A DNA stretch of 64,000 nt from Sanderia malayensis (Eukaryota > Cnidaria > Scyphozoa > Semaeostomeae > Pelagiidae): assembly GCA_013076295.1 (NCBI GenBank), contig RQOL01000825.1, forward strand, positions 88,860 through 152,859. Reading direction: 5' to 3'. Positions within the stretch are counted from its first letter, which is position 1. Every line of letters begins with the position of its first letter. Of the stretch, positions 1 through 10,447 are shown one piece after another. Made by a program: the position numbers and the translations under genes. The notes below the pieces were generated by a model. The model did no database searches, had not been told where the DNA came from, and worked only from the letters and a program-made list of their open reading frames with translations.

Positions 1-85
1 AAATTAGATTTTTCAAAGCTTTGGCTTTCCGAAAAAGACGAACTCTCTGATAATGACATTGACAATTATGTCGATTTGCATTTAA

Positions 86-1187
86 AGGGCTTATGCAGCC
101 AAAAATGACATATCATTTTTTTTGCTGAAATGGAGAGAATTTAACGTGCTTAGAAGCATCCCGCAAATAGAATTTCAAAATATTTTGTAGTTTCTGAGTT
201 ATTCATTGCCAAAGTGAGCACTTTGGACAACTTGTTTTAGAAACTGTGACATCACAGTGATGTGCGATCTCAGCAGACGCCCTGCGAACCGCGGTCAACA
301 AAAAGCTGATCGGAGTGAAAATTTTCGACAACAGTCACAGCGGTGCTCTCTTGAGCCTTGCAGATGAATAAAATTGGAATGACTGTACTGTAATAAAATG
401 TTGTTTAATAACTGCCGTGGACTTCTCAATGACAATATACACTAACTATTCATCAACAGAACTTCTATTTTCAAAGCGGACATCAATGTCTTGAAGGGAT
501 AGGCCGTCACAAGTAGAATCTTCACCGCCGTAGTCGACTCCATGTTTGCTTGCGAGGGGCTCCCTTTCGTACGCGCTTTAAACATGCAAAATAACTACAG
601 AATAGTCTTCGTCTTGTTCGCTGCTATTGGGACTACTTCTTGTTTTGTTTGGTTCGTTGTCCAAGCTAGAACTGGTATAATCACAGCTATCCGACATTTT
701 GAAATAAATGGCAAGTTTCACTTCCAGTCTCGTACTGTTTCTCGCGTCTGCGTTTCTTGTGCAGAGAACAATAACTTGGTTCAATGTGACGTCACAGAAA
801 ACCAAAATCACGAAAATTTGATTTTTTTCAAAAATTTGTTATGAATCCCACTTTTGATCAAAAGCAACGGAAATTAGCTCATAATGTGAGAAAAACATCA
901 GTATTTTTGCCACTGGTGAGAGAATCAAAATCGCTTTGCGCTATCTCAAGTTATTAAAAAAATTGTGACGCGAGGTCGAAATTTCCCATACAAACCCCAT
1001 GGGAACTCGATTCTCGTGTCATCACTGTGACGTCACGCGTTTCTACAGACATGGGTGGGTTTGAGCTTAAATAAAACATACTTATACTAATCAGAAAACA
1101 CTCAAAATAGGTTCATAGTGATACTCAGATCTATTTCTCTCCATTTCAGCAAAAAAACGATAGGTCATTTTTGGCTGCATAAGCCCT
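86..1187. mobile_element. Non-autonomous TTAA-site DNA element A (Kolobok-like MITE)
   Basis: The terminal inverted repeat begins AGGGCTTATGCAGCCAAAAA at 86 and is matched in reverse at 1187, with similarity for about 57 bp. TTAA flanks both ends (82-85 and 1188-1191). TTAA duplication with AGGG-type ends fits Kolobok, with piggyBac the main alternative. No transposase reading frame is visible. The 100-aa ORF at 542-844 has no recognisable domain and I do not call it a gene. The element carries TGACGTCA palindromes at 787-794 and 1028-1035. Confidence 0.8.
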
Positions 1188-1191
1188 TTAA

Positions 1192-2463
1192 GGTGATAAT
1201 GCAACGAAATTTGACATATCGATTTTTTTATTTTAAATGAAAGCCAAAGATGTACTGATCAGTTTGATGCAATTTTGACGTGCATCTGACAAGTATAAGT
1301 TACTTTAATTTCACCTTGAATCAGGCCACCTTTTGCGAAAAATATTGCAACGCTGTGACGTCACAGTGATGACCCATATTATTTCTCGCAATGCAAGTCA
1401 ATGGGTTTTTTCGAACGTCGTTTGGTTTTTTTTAATAGCTCCACTCAGGGTGGGGATATTTGAGTTCCGGCTGAACCAACATAAGGGTGAATCTTTTAGC
1501 CGTCGTTCTGAAAAAAATTGGTGTCATTTTGTTTAACGTTAGAGACACAATTTAAGTTTGAAAATGGGTACCTCCAAAAAATGTGACGTCATCCCGCGTC
1601 GCCATTGTTGCTTCGAGCTGCTATGGAACGACACGTAGCCCTGGTTTGGCTTATCCCAGGTCTTATTTTTTGTAATAACTTATTTTAGCTCAAAATTGCA
1701 GACATTGAATTATTTTTAGAAACTTCGGAAATTAAAATTCCTTCGATATCACCCCAAAAAGCTAAATCTTCTGACATTTGTTTTGGTCGGCTTATGCACC
1801 ACTCCGGGCGAGGAGTGCTTAGGCCCGATTAAAGCTGAGAGTCACACGGGTTGGTTTACGAGCTTGTTTACTGCATCTATTGCAGGAATAGCGTTTGATT
1901 TTAGCTTTAATCTCATCTTTAATTCTTTCCCAATATCTCTCTTTACTTCAAAGCAAAAATGAGCGCTATAATGAATAAAATCCTGCTATCCTAGTCGGTG
2001 GGTGCGAATGATGTCTGTCTCCTGAACTCCTTAAAAAGACCTTGTTCTGTTTGATTGGTTTTGAAATACTATCAGCAACATTATGAAACGATACTTTTTC
2101 GCAACACTGAGTAATCGTACAATTGCCTCCGTTATGTATCTCTACGACATGTAAATAGTTTCATGATTTATTTGCTCCAAGACGAGATACCCGTCATATG
2201 TGTGCTCGCTCACAGCTCGCCATGTCGATTGTCAAATTTCAATAGAAGGAAGCCTGCTTGACGTTTGCAGACGCGACGTTTGATGACATCACAGTGATGT
2301 TCAGTTTTCGCACGAAAAAGGTCAAAATTGCCTACTTTGAAGGTTAATAGCGAAAAAAGTATACATAATTTGCAAATTTTATTTGCGCCACGTTAATCAG
2401 TGCATTGAAATCTATAGATTTTTTAAATAAAAACACTATGTAAAAATTCGTTGCATAAGCACT
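1192..2463. mobile_element. Non-autonomous TTAA-site DNA element B
   Basis: The left end (GGTGATAATGCAACGAAATT) matches the reverse complement of the right end (AGTGCTTATGCAACGAATTT) imperfectly. TTAA is present at 1188-1191 and 2464-2467. It abuts element A and shares the middle TTAA, so one of the two probably inserted into the TTAA flanking the other. There is no transposase. TGACGTCA occurs at 1356-1363 and 1584-1591. Ends diverge more between themselves than those of A, which suggests an older copy. Confidence 0.7.
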
Positions 2464-2467
2464 TTAA

Positions 2468-3051
2468 ACTTCGATTATTACACCACGCACGGCTTTCATA
2501 AACTTGTAAAAAACACACAGGCAGACTCTGACGTCAATCAGCTTAGCATGATGCACTCAAATATTTGCTCGTTATTAGGTAATATTGAAAAAATTGAAGA
2601 GCTTTTAGTTGATCTCGATTTCAACTTCGATGTTCTTGCTTTCAGTGAGACATGGCACTGCAAGAAATTGGACTGTAATTTTAAAAACCTTTCAATTCCT
2701 GGCTATCAGCCGTATAAGGGAATACAGGGGGTAAGCCAAAATGGTGGATGTGGTTTGTTTGTCAAGGACAACCTCGATTTCACTGAGAGAATAGAGCTAA
2801 ACAAATCTTTCAAATCTGAAAAGTGTGAATTTGAAGCTTACTGGATTGAGATTAGAAGCTCCATAAATTGAAACATTGTGATCGGAGTAGTATATAACCA
2901 TTCGAGAAAGGACCCAGCTACATTTTTTGAATATTTTTCAGGAATACTTAAGAAATTACTTAGGGAAAATAAAACTATTTTAATATCTGGTGACTTTAAC
3001 CTCGACTTTCTTAAATATGATAAAAATCCTGTTGTTGAAGAATTCTTAAAC
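2468..3051 (+). pseudogene. LINE AP-endonuclease domain, N-terminal part
   Basis: Exonuclease-endonuclease-phosphatase domain of the LINE, which nicks target DNA for target-primed reverse transcription. Visible family signatures in order: the HSNICSL segment (family HxNIRSL) near 2555, FDVLAFSETW near 2629-2658 with the metal-binding Glu, GGCGLFVKD near 2745, IGVVYNH near 2881, and GDFNLDFL near 2991-3014 with the catalytic Asp/Asn. One in-frame TGA at 2869-2871 splits the frame. The reading frame then enters the TTAA-site element at 3056 and resumes at 4783. Confidence 0.8.
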
Positions 3052-3055
3052 TTAA

Positions 3056-4778
3056 AGGGCTACTCTCACCATATTTTTTTATTTCATTTCTGGGTACTTT
3101 TTGACGTAAAAACAGGTACTGCACTTTTTAAATTTCGAAATTCGCTCATTAACACCTCTTTTCACGGCTCCAAAAGTGCGATTTTCAGGCCATTTCTAAA
3201 AATGTCGCGCAACATGATACGATCTGGGCCGAGGTTGTGTGACGTAGATGCCGGAACGCAAAAAAACTTCTCTCTTTGGCTTCAGTATGGAAAAATCAAC
3301 GTCGCGTCCCGTTTTCTTCCTTGTTTTCAATGATAAATACAAATGTTTTTTCAAACCACTTCAACACCATCATCACAAAGCTTATTGACATCTCCCCGTG
3401 TGTTTTTTTTTTTAATTTTCGGCATTGTTAAGGGCTGAAAATTGACCCCAAAGCTGATGCAGTGACAATGGATTTTTCCAGTATTCACACACCTCACGTT
3501 GTTATCTGTTCATCACTCAACCTCTTCCTTCCTTTCATTTGCGTTATAAACAACCAACTATTCGTGAATATAATAAGTTTGTTTATCGTTTCCATCAGTT
3601 CTATAATCTATTCTATCAAGTTTTGCCGTGTGCTTGGTTTTAGCAAGATAATTATGGATTATTTTTGTCTTTACTACTTGGGTATTTGTCAAAGATATTG
3701 AAATGCTAAAGTGATGCGCTGTTAAAAAATTGCTCAAATTGAAATTGTTTGGTTGACATAACCATGGAGTTCTTGTTATTAAATTATATACCTTGGTGAT
3801 TACATGGAAACCTAAGGCAAAGTAAAGGTGTATATTGTTGACAAAGTCAGACAATATGATCAAAACTAGAACACCAGTATGAAGCCCAACATTGTGCTGG
3901 AAAGTTTTCTTCGAATTCACATTGAACTTGTGAAATCTTCGATCTCTGGACATTAATGTTCACACTCCTGGAAGGGATTTTCTAGTTTTTCTACACAGTT
4001 ATGACCATAACTACACTTGAAATATTACCAAAATATGAGCTGCTGCTTCAAATACACACCAGATAAGACAAATAGGGTTATTTTCATGCATTATTAATCC
4101 AAAATAGCGGAATTCTGCTTTACCCGTGCCGGAACCTGTTCGGCCTAACAATTTTACAATTTAGCAATTTTTAACTGACCCGATTTGGTTTAAATCTTAT
4201 AAATGCATAGATAAGAGCTCACCAATTTTCCTTACTATTAATTCTATCGAAAATTGTTGAAAGAGAGCTTGCTCCTCTTTAATTGAATAGATTTCGAATT
4301 CATATTGTTGTTTAAAACTATCCCGCACCACTGAAGACTGTATGTGAAGCTCGCTCGAGACTGCGACGTTGAGGTCGAAAAACATCCCGGCTTGCAGCAT
4401 AAGCGTGAGCAAATCATCCTCATTTTTGTAAAAAACTCACTCTTTTCATGATAAACGAGGCATCAACAGATTCCTCAGATCCTGTACTAGTTCGTGGCAC
4501 GATTTAATTTTTTAAATACGACTTGGTTTTGACAATAATATGCAAAACATTGAATTGGTACTGAACACAATAAAATGAATTTCATGCGTTCCGGCATCTA
4601 CGTCACACCGGCCTCGCCCCAGTTTTCTTTTTGCCCGACTTTTTTCTGAAAATCGCACTTTTAGAGCCGTGAAAAGAGGTGTTAATGAGCGAATTTCGAA
4701 ATTTAAAAAGTGCAGTACCTGTTTTTACGTCAAAAACTACCCAGAAATGAAATAAAAAAATATGGTGAGAGTAGCCCT
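3056..4778. mobile_element. Non-autonomous TTAA-site DNA element C with ~200-bp inverted ends
   Basis: Ends begin AGGGCTACTCTCACCATATT (3056) with the reverse complement ending at 4778. Similarity between the arms extends about 200 bp, covering the TGACGTAGATGCCGGAACGC segment in both. TTAA lies at 3052-3055 and 4779-4782. The left arm shares only the AGGGCT start with element A, so it is a different family using the same target. No transposase ORF is visible. The 131-aa minus-strand ORF at 3558-3953 has no domain I recognise. Confidence 0.8.
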
Positions 4779-4782
4779 TTAA

Positions 4783-5986
4783 TCTTTGCCAATTCACTTC
4801 AACCTTTGATTATACAACCAACTAGAATTATCAACAGAAGTCGACCTTCCTTAATAGATAACATTTTTACAAACAGTATAGGTAATAACTCTTATAGTGG
4901 CAATCTTGTCACCCCTATTTCTGACCATATGCCTAACTTTGTTTTCCTAAAAACAAGCATAAGTCGAAATAAGCATGAAATTGTTACCCAGCGTGACTTT
5001 AAAAATTTTAACGAACAAAATTATATAGCAGATATTGAAGCCATAAATTTTTAGTCAGCTTATTCAAACATACTATCCTTAGATGAAAAATATAAGTACT
5101 TCCAAAACAATATTATTAATGTTATTAATAAACATGCACCAATAAAAAAACTCAGTCGAAAGCAAATAAAGCTTAAACGTAAACCATGGATTACACCTGG
5201 TATACTTAAATCGATTTCAGTGAAAAACAAGTTGTATAAGAAATTTTTAAAATTTAAAGACAATTTTTGTCACTTAACACATCTAAATCAAATTACTTAA
5301 TTTTTTCTCCAAAAAATAAAAGATCAGATAGGAAAATAAAAATAAAAATAAATAATACTGAAATCGATGAAAGTGAAGTTGTTAAATATCTTAGTGTTTT
5401 GATAGATAATAACCTTTCTTGGAAGACTCATGTACAGCAAATAAATATCAAAATCTCAAAAGGTGTTGGTATCATTGCTCGACTTAGACATTTTGTTCCT
5501 ATAAATGTACTTATCAATATATATAATTCATTTATACAACCTCACATTAACTATGCCATCATAAATTGGGGAGGTACATTTAAAAGTACCTTAGACCCTC
5601 TGGAATTAAGTCTTAAGCGTGCAGTGAGGCTAATTGCTTTCAAACAAAGATCTGCTCATAGCAATCCCTTGTTTCGTCAGCTCAACCTTTATAATGTAGA
5701 AGACTGCTACAAAATTGAAGCAGCAAAATTCATGTTTGATGTCACAGTGAAAAAAGCTGACACAAATTTGACAAATCTTTTTAGGCCAGTCTCATCTGTA
5801 CACAACATTTGTACAAGACAAGCAACATCTGGCTTTTTCTCGCAACCTTCAATAAGGACCAATTTTAAAGGCATGTCAATAGTAAACAAAGGAGTTAAAC
5901 TATGGAATGATATTCCTCTCGACATAAAACAATCCAAAAATAAATATCATTTTGTTACAGCTTTAAAAAAATGGATTCATGGCTAA
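4783..5986 (+). pseudogene. LINE endonuclease C-terminus fused by deletion to RT protein C-terminus
   Basis: From 4783 the endonuclease resumes with PTRI, LIDNIF and ISDHMPNF, the conserved end of the domain whose catalytic His is in SDH. A TAG at 5052-5054 breaks it, after which about 70 linker codons remain readable. Near 5262 the frame jumps by one and the sequence joins to the thumb and C-terminal region (KSNYLIFSPKNK at about 5288, then PHINYAIINWGG near 5545). The fingers, palm and the FADD catalytic box are absent, so this copy could not make active RT. ORF 5267-5986 is the longest remaining piece (239 aa). Confidence 0.75.
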
Positions 5987-6170
5987 TGTTAGCCAACAAA
6001 TAATTTAAGAAACTTGGATGCATAAAAAATCTTGTTTCGATCAATTTATGAGCATATATTGATGGTTTTTGACATTTTCTTTTTTTCTCCTTATTCTTAT
6101 TCTTATTTCCTTTTCTTTTTTGTCTTATGTTTATGTTCTTTGTAACTTTTCTTAGTTTTGCTAAAATTTG

Positions 6171-6758
6171 ATTGAAAAATTTAAATCTTTTACAATTTCA
6201 TCGTAACTAGTCGTAAAATTTAAACTGTTTACAATTTTTTTATAGTAGATGCAAGCAGAATAATAGGGTAAATAACTCGATAGCTCCTCCGAGTTCTTTT
6301 TATTTGCCCTAAGCTTTATATTTTTGTATTTAATTAAGTTAATCCTTATCCTGTAATTAAAAGCTTGAATGAATGCAATTGAATTCAATTTTACGTGCTT
6401 TTGCAATGCCTTCGTGCACCCCCAGAGAACTGTGAACGCATTCATATGCTAATTTCTGCGCATATATTTTCTCGGGTGTTTCGTCAAAACTCGCACAGAT
6501 ATTTCTGGCAACCCAAATCAGGATGCTTATTGTTATGGATGTCAAATGCAGCATGCTGATTGGCCAGGCTCTCTGCTCTCTTTTGTGACGTTGAAAACGT
6601 ACTTTACATGACATCCGGTTGAGCGAATGCATTTTAATATTTGCATTGCTGCTTCGCAGCGCGAAAATCAATTAAATAATTGAAGCAAAATGCAGGAACA
6701 AAAATGAATGACATCTGCTACCATATTGAGAAAAAGTGCAAATTTTTTCTATTCCAAG
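6171..6758. other. Unassigned AT-rich sequence
   Basis: No gene, clear repeat or inverted-repeat structure recognised. Two short minus-strand ORFs (94 and 104 aa) overlap out of frame and show no domain. Confidence 0.4.
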
Positions 6759-6760
6759 TA

Positions 6761-7480
6761 CCGTATTTCCTCGATCAAATTTTTTTTGGGGGGGGCTCCT
6801 AATCGAGGCGTTTATTAGAAAGCATTAAAAAGGAAAAAAAAGAATAAAAGTTTTTAAACTAAAGTTCATCATCTTGAACAAACAATGTTAAACATATTTT
6901 ACTTTACCAAGACTCAATATAAAGAAAAATTCACTCTATCTCAATCAAGTCATCTTTTTAGTGAAAGTGCAAATTCAGAAACTATCCTTGCTGGACACAT
7001 TCCAATCGAATGGTCATTCCTACTAATCTTCTTTTAACAATGATAACACTAACAAGATCACAGCCTCTGTCATTGGGTCTAGAAATGGTTTAGTGACCTT
7101 GCCTTAAATCAAGCAAGAGATCGAGCAACAACACAAAAAATAAAAGTCGCTATGGTTTTGCACAAATAACTGATGGGCACAAAAGAAATATGCCAACTTA
7201 TGATCATTATTGTAAAAAATTTGAAAACAAGAATAAAGTTTGCCTTTATTGATTTTATCCGAAGTTTTTGTATAGGTTCTGAAAAGGAAAGTTCGCTATT
7301 CTGTTGGCTTTTGATACCACACTACACCAACGTGTTGTGTAGTATATTGTGGTATAGTGTAAAAAAATGTTGTGGGGGCGTTTAATCGAGGGGGCATTTA
7401 TTGCAAAAGCTGGTAGCATAAGGGGGCGTTTATTTGAGTGGGGATTTTAATCGAGGGGGCGTTTAATCGAGGAAATACAG
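6761..7480. mobile_element. TA-flanked MITE with CCGTATTTCCTCG ends
   Basis: The left end CCGTATTTCCTCGATCAAA is matched inverted at the right end (reads CTGTATTTCCTCGATTAAAC on the minus strand). TA lies at 6759-6760 and 7481-7482, a Tc1/mariner-type target. The subterminal part has G-runs next to repeated TTTAATCGAGG blocks. It is 720 bp with no transposase. Two further MITEs in the window (14069 and 51925) have closely related ends. Confidence 0.7.
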
Positions 7481-7718
7481 TATAACGTGCACAAAGAGAA
7501 GAATTTTTCTGTACCTATAATTCATTCATGGGGTCCACCTATTAGACATCAAAAGATACTTGTGGTGCTTTGTCATGAAAGATAATAATACAACAAAACA
7601 GCAAACTACACTCAGTAAAATTTGATCAATTGAAAAAAGCCAAATATGCTAGATGATTGATGTTGACAAGAACTTGCAACATAACACTCAAAAAAGTTAA
7701 CTTGTTGTATTTCAGGCA

Positions 7719-7766
7719 TCAAGGAAATTCTCTTGGCAATCGCCCTGCTTTAGCATCTTGTCTATG
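7719..7766 (-). CDS. NDUFB4: NDUFB4-like gene, terminal coding exon
   Basis: Last coding exon of a complex I B15 accessory subunit, a single-pass protein of the mitochondrial inner membrane arm. On the minus strand an AACAG acceptor at 7767-7771 precedes HRQDAKAGRLPREFP and a TGA stop (7719-7721). The phase is 0 and joins directly to the exon ending at 7976. The human protein ends with a comparable basic tail (DRKEKLIQEGKLDR region), which supports the assignment. The exon is only 48 nt, so it depends on its partner exon for recognition. Confidence 0.6.
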   Translation of the reverse strand, partial: HRQDAKAGRLPREFP

Positions 7767-7975
7767 CTGTTAAAATGAAGAAATAAAATAGACTAAGCAA
7801 GAATAAAATATTGAAAGCTTGGAACTTAATCGTGATTGCATTTCCCATAAAAGACATTATTTACTGTATTGCCAATATAAAGCATCACATTAACAAAGCT
7901 ACAACTACAACTAAATTTACCAAAATTATTGAGGGTAACTTATAGGGGAAAAGATAAAAATTATGTTTTACTTAC

Positions 7976-8119
7976 CAAGTCCCATTTTAGTAAGTAGTAG
8001 AAAGACCCTGGCACAAGAACGCCCCACAGGATGCCAAGAAAAACAGTCTTAGGAGTTAGTTTGAATGAAAGATGTGTTGTTTCTCTCATTTTGCCCCATC
8101 GCTCAATAGCAGGATCTTT
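7976..8119 (-). CDS. NDUFB4: NDUFB4-like gene, internal exon with the membrane helix
   Basis: A 144-nt minus-strand exon between a TTTTTTTAG acceptor (ending at 8120) and a GTAAGT donor (7970-7975). It encodes 48 residues without a stop, beginning KDPAIERWGKMR and running through LTPKTVFLGILWGVLVPG to YYLLKWDL. The order DPAxxRW, basic segment, TPK and then one hydrophobic helix matches NDUFB4 (B15 subunit of NADH dehydrogenase). This is a supernumerary subunit needed for complex I assembly rather than catalysis. It is the clearest host gene in the window. The function is established for the family, and the assignment rests on my reading of this pattern. Confidence 0.7.
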
Positions 8120-9192
8120 CTAAAAAAATAAATTTGATACACAGGGTGAGAAAAACATTTTTATATGTGAGTAACTGTTGCTGTGTAAGCCCACCTTGGT
8201 GGCAAAACCTATTTGCATGCAATACTTTAAGACAAGAAAAAATATTCAAATGCTGCATCGCTAAGCTAGCCACATTCCTAACATTTAATTGTAAATCTGG
8301 TTTGAGTGGCGAAGATGTACTTTACAACTGTTTAAAAACAGATTAACATCAAAGTAATAAGGCCTAAAGATTATGCTATTTATGATTCGAATTATTGACG
8401 AGCATTATTTTTCTTGTTCATTATTAGTTAACATTTGTATGCTTCTAAACTTTAAACATAATTGTTGCTGAATGAAATTAATTTGAGTTTGCCACTAGCA
8501 AACAACACTTGGCTACCATTACAAACAAACAAATGTCAACTCCACTGCCAGAATCGTGTCTATCAAAGTTGTCCAGTATCTGGCTCAATATATTATTAAA
8601 TTAGGCCTTGCACACAGATACACCCCCATCACAAAAGCATCCCGACAAGATTTGAAGTCAAGTGACAACAAAACAATTTAAACGGGCAAATAAAACATGA
8701 TACATTTTCGTAAACACATTCTTGAGGTAGAATCTTTTTTTAAAAAAGATGGACAATATGCTTAGTTTTAGTTGGAACATTTTTTTCTGAAACAGTTACG
8801 GATCAATTAAAAACAAGAATAATATAAGATGACATTTCAGAGGTTTTTAAGTATTCTTGGAAAAGATAACTTTTGATCAGTACTTGGTTATATAGTCTTT
8901 CTTGGTCAAACTTTCTTGGTTTTTCTTATGCAATTAACACACTTGCACTTTTATCACTGTCCTTGCAATATTTCCTGGAAGTTTATCAAATTTTAATTTT
9001 TGCCAACATCTCCTCCAAGTTTAGATGAGTTAACTCAGTCAGACTTTGAGTACCTATCCAATAATGTTTGAAATTGCATGTACGCTTTTTCTGTCACAAT
9101 AATTACAATAAAACACTATATCTGAGTTCTTGTTAAAATGTTAAACTCTTAAACCTAATGCTTACAATTGACAACATTAAATTTTTTATGAA
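8120..9192. other. Intron-like sequence of the NDUFB4-like gene
   Basis: No reading frame with a recognisable domain. An exon of roughly 100 nt, coding the basic segment expected before KDPAIERW, should lie between here and 10240. I could not identify it with confidence. Confidence 0.4.
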
Positions 9193-9194
9193 TA

Positions 9195-9853
9195 TACACT
9201 TGGTGAGCAAAAGTTACACACAAAAATGGCATCTGGAAGTGGACCAAGGCCTGAGCAAGAAAATATACATAACAATTATATCAAAATATAATAATTGGAA
9301 CAAATTATGGGAATGTTCTTGTCAGGTGTTTTCTTGTTGCATTTGAACTTCTTGTTTTTGTCCTGAAAATATTTATGGAAAAATAGGTTTTGTCCAATGA
9401 CATTCCTAGAATCATAAACAAAGATTTAAATCTCTGGCTCTAAAGGGTCAAGTGATATGAACGATTTTCAGATATTTCAAAGATATATAACATATTTGAA
9501 ATGAGAAAACATTTTCGTGGCTGTAGGGAAAAACATTATAATTATTGGCATTTAATTACTCCACCTCAATAATGTTTTGTGAAAATCTGTTAAGTCACCT
9601 GTTCACAGTTTTCTTTCATTATTATTATGAAACAATGGAACAATAGAACAATAGAGATAACAATGAATATGATATAGTTTAAATTATGTTTTCATTTGAA
9701 AATTTATGAAATTTTGAGAATATTTCTGCAAAGGAAATTCAAAATTGAAACCTGTTTGGTGTTTATATTTTGTTATGTTCTTGCCCAGACCTTGGACAAC
9801 TTTCATGTGCAATATTGCATCAAGTGGTGCATAATTTTTGCTCACTAAGTGCA
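9195..9853. mobile_element. Mariner-like MITE inside the NDUFB4-like intron
   Basis: Imperfect inverted ends: TACACTTGGTGAGCAAAAGT at 9195 against TGCACTTAGTGAGCAAAAAT on the minus strand ending at 9853. Similarity continues to a shared CCAAGG(C/T)CTG(A/G)GCAAGAA block. TA flanks at 9193-9194 and 9854-9855. It is 659 bp with no transposase. Confidence 0.7.
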
Positions 9854-10239
9854 TACTTTGAAAAACAAAACAAGCTCCCTGTAAATTTGGAAAAAAATTC
9901 TTAAAATGTTTTCAAAAAACTGCCTTTGAAATTTTTGAGCAGATTTAACCTTACTCAAAACGCTTTCATAGCCTGGATTCAAAAGTGCCCGGATACTCCC
10001 GTGAGAGGTGTGTGTGGTCACTGACTAATAAATAAGATCTATTTCGATCTATTTAAGATGTTTTCTTTAGTTTCAGTTCAGTTCAGTTCAGTTCTGTCTG
10101 CTCTGCTCTGCTTTTCAGGGGGCGAATTCAAATTGAAGAGCAAAATTACATTTAATGTAACAATCATGAATACCACCGTATTAAGCTGGCATCGGTAATG
10201 AAGTACACCTGTTTGTGGGGAAAATAGAGATTCACCTAC

Positions 10240-10317
10240 AATTAAATATCCATGATCTTCGGGTCGCTTTTTGGGCAATCTTGGAAGTTTTAGCTTCGTT
10301 AGAGACCTGGCTGCCAT
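10240..10317 (-). CDS. Candidate first coding exon of the NDUFB4-like gene
   Basis: Minus-strand ATG at 10315-10317 in an AAAATGG context opens MAARSLTKLKLPRLPKKRPEDHGYLI. Two donors are possible: GTAGGT after 10240 (phase 0) or GTGAAT after 10236 (phase 1). The family N-terminus has a similar LP-rich segment before an acidic stretch, and spacing and strand agree, but identity is weak. An in-frame upstream ATG at 10378-10380 would add 21 residues. The sequence just upstream of the ATG (10318-10377) is related to a dispersed repeat found at 41.85 and 50.6 kb. Confidence 0.4.
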
Positions 10318-10387
10318 TTTGATTTGGTGAGCATGAAAGAAATCCCCACTGCAGTAAGGTGATGCGAGCCTCCTGCGCATTCAATAT

Positions 10388-10447
10388 GCACCTTCATAGA
10401 GATAGGATATATACTAAACTAGAGAGCTAACTCCTATTGTTTCGGTC
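10388..10447. repeat. Left part of a dispersed repeat, also present inverted near 24.7 kb
   Basis: TAGAGATAGGATATATACTA and flanks here are repeated in reverse at 24722-24760. The same repeat continues at 12955-13005 after the hAT insertion (GCCATCTTGTTGACGGGAG shared with 24666-24690). The two flanks of the hAT element are therefore the halves of one older repeat. Confidence 0.6.

Larger units (their letters stand above)
1..6170 (+). mobile_element. CR1/L2-like LINE, dead copy split by three TTAA-site insertions
   Basis: A non-LTR retrotransposon whose reading frame can be followed from the window edge to 5986. Coding parts are 1-85, 2468-3055, 4783-5261 (AP-endonuclease region) and 5262-5986 (C-terminal end of the RT protein). 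The gaps are inverted-repeat elements at 86-1187, 1192-2463 and 3056-4778, each bounded by TTAA. With one TTAA kept per site, the LINE frame continues exactly across both interruptions. The 3' region after 5986 is AT-rich and contains a TTATTC microsatellite near 6090-6110. The copy is dead: in-frame TGA at 2869-2871, TAG at 5052-5054, and a deletion near 5262 that removes the RT palm. The true 5' end lies outside the window, and the 3' end at 6170 is approximate. Confidence 0.8.

Noticed and set aside
542..844. 100-aa ORF in element A as a transposase
   Set aside because: Too short, no catalytic motif, and the opposite strand is equally open.
10076..10110. TTCAG/CTCTG short repeat as a regulatory element
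   Set aside because: A simple microsatellite next to the NDUFB4-like gene, with nothing that shows function.
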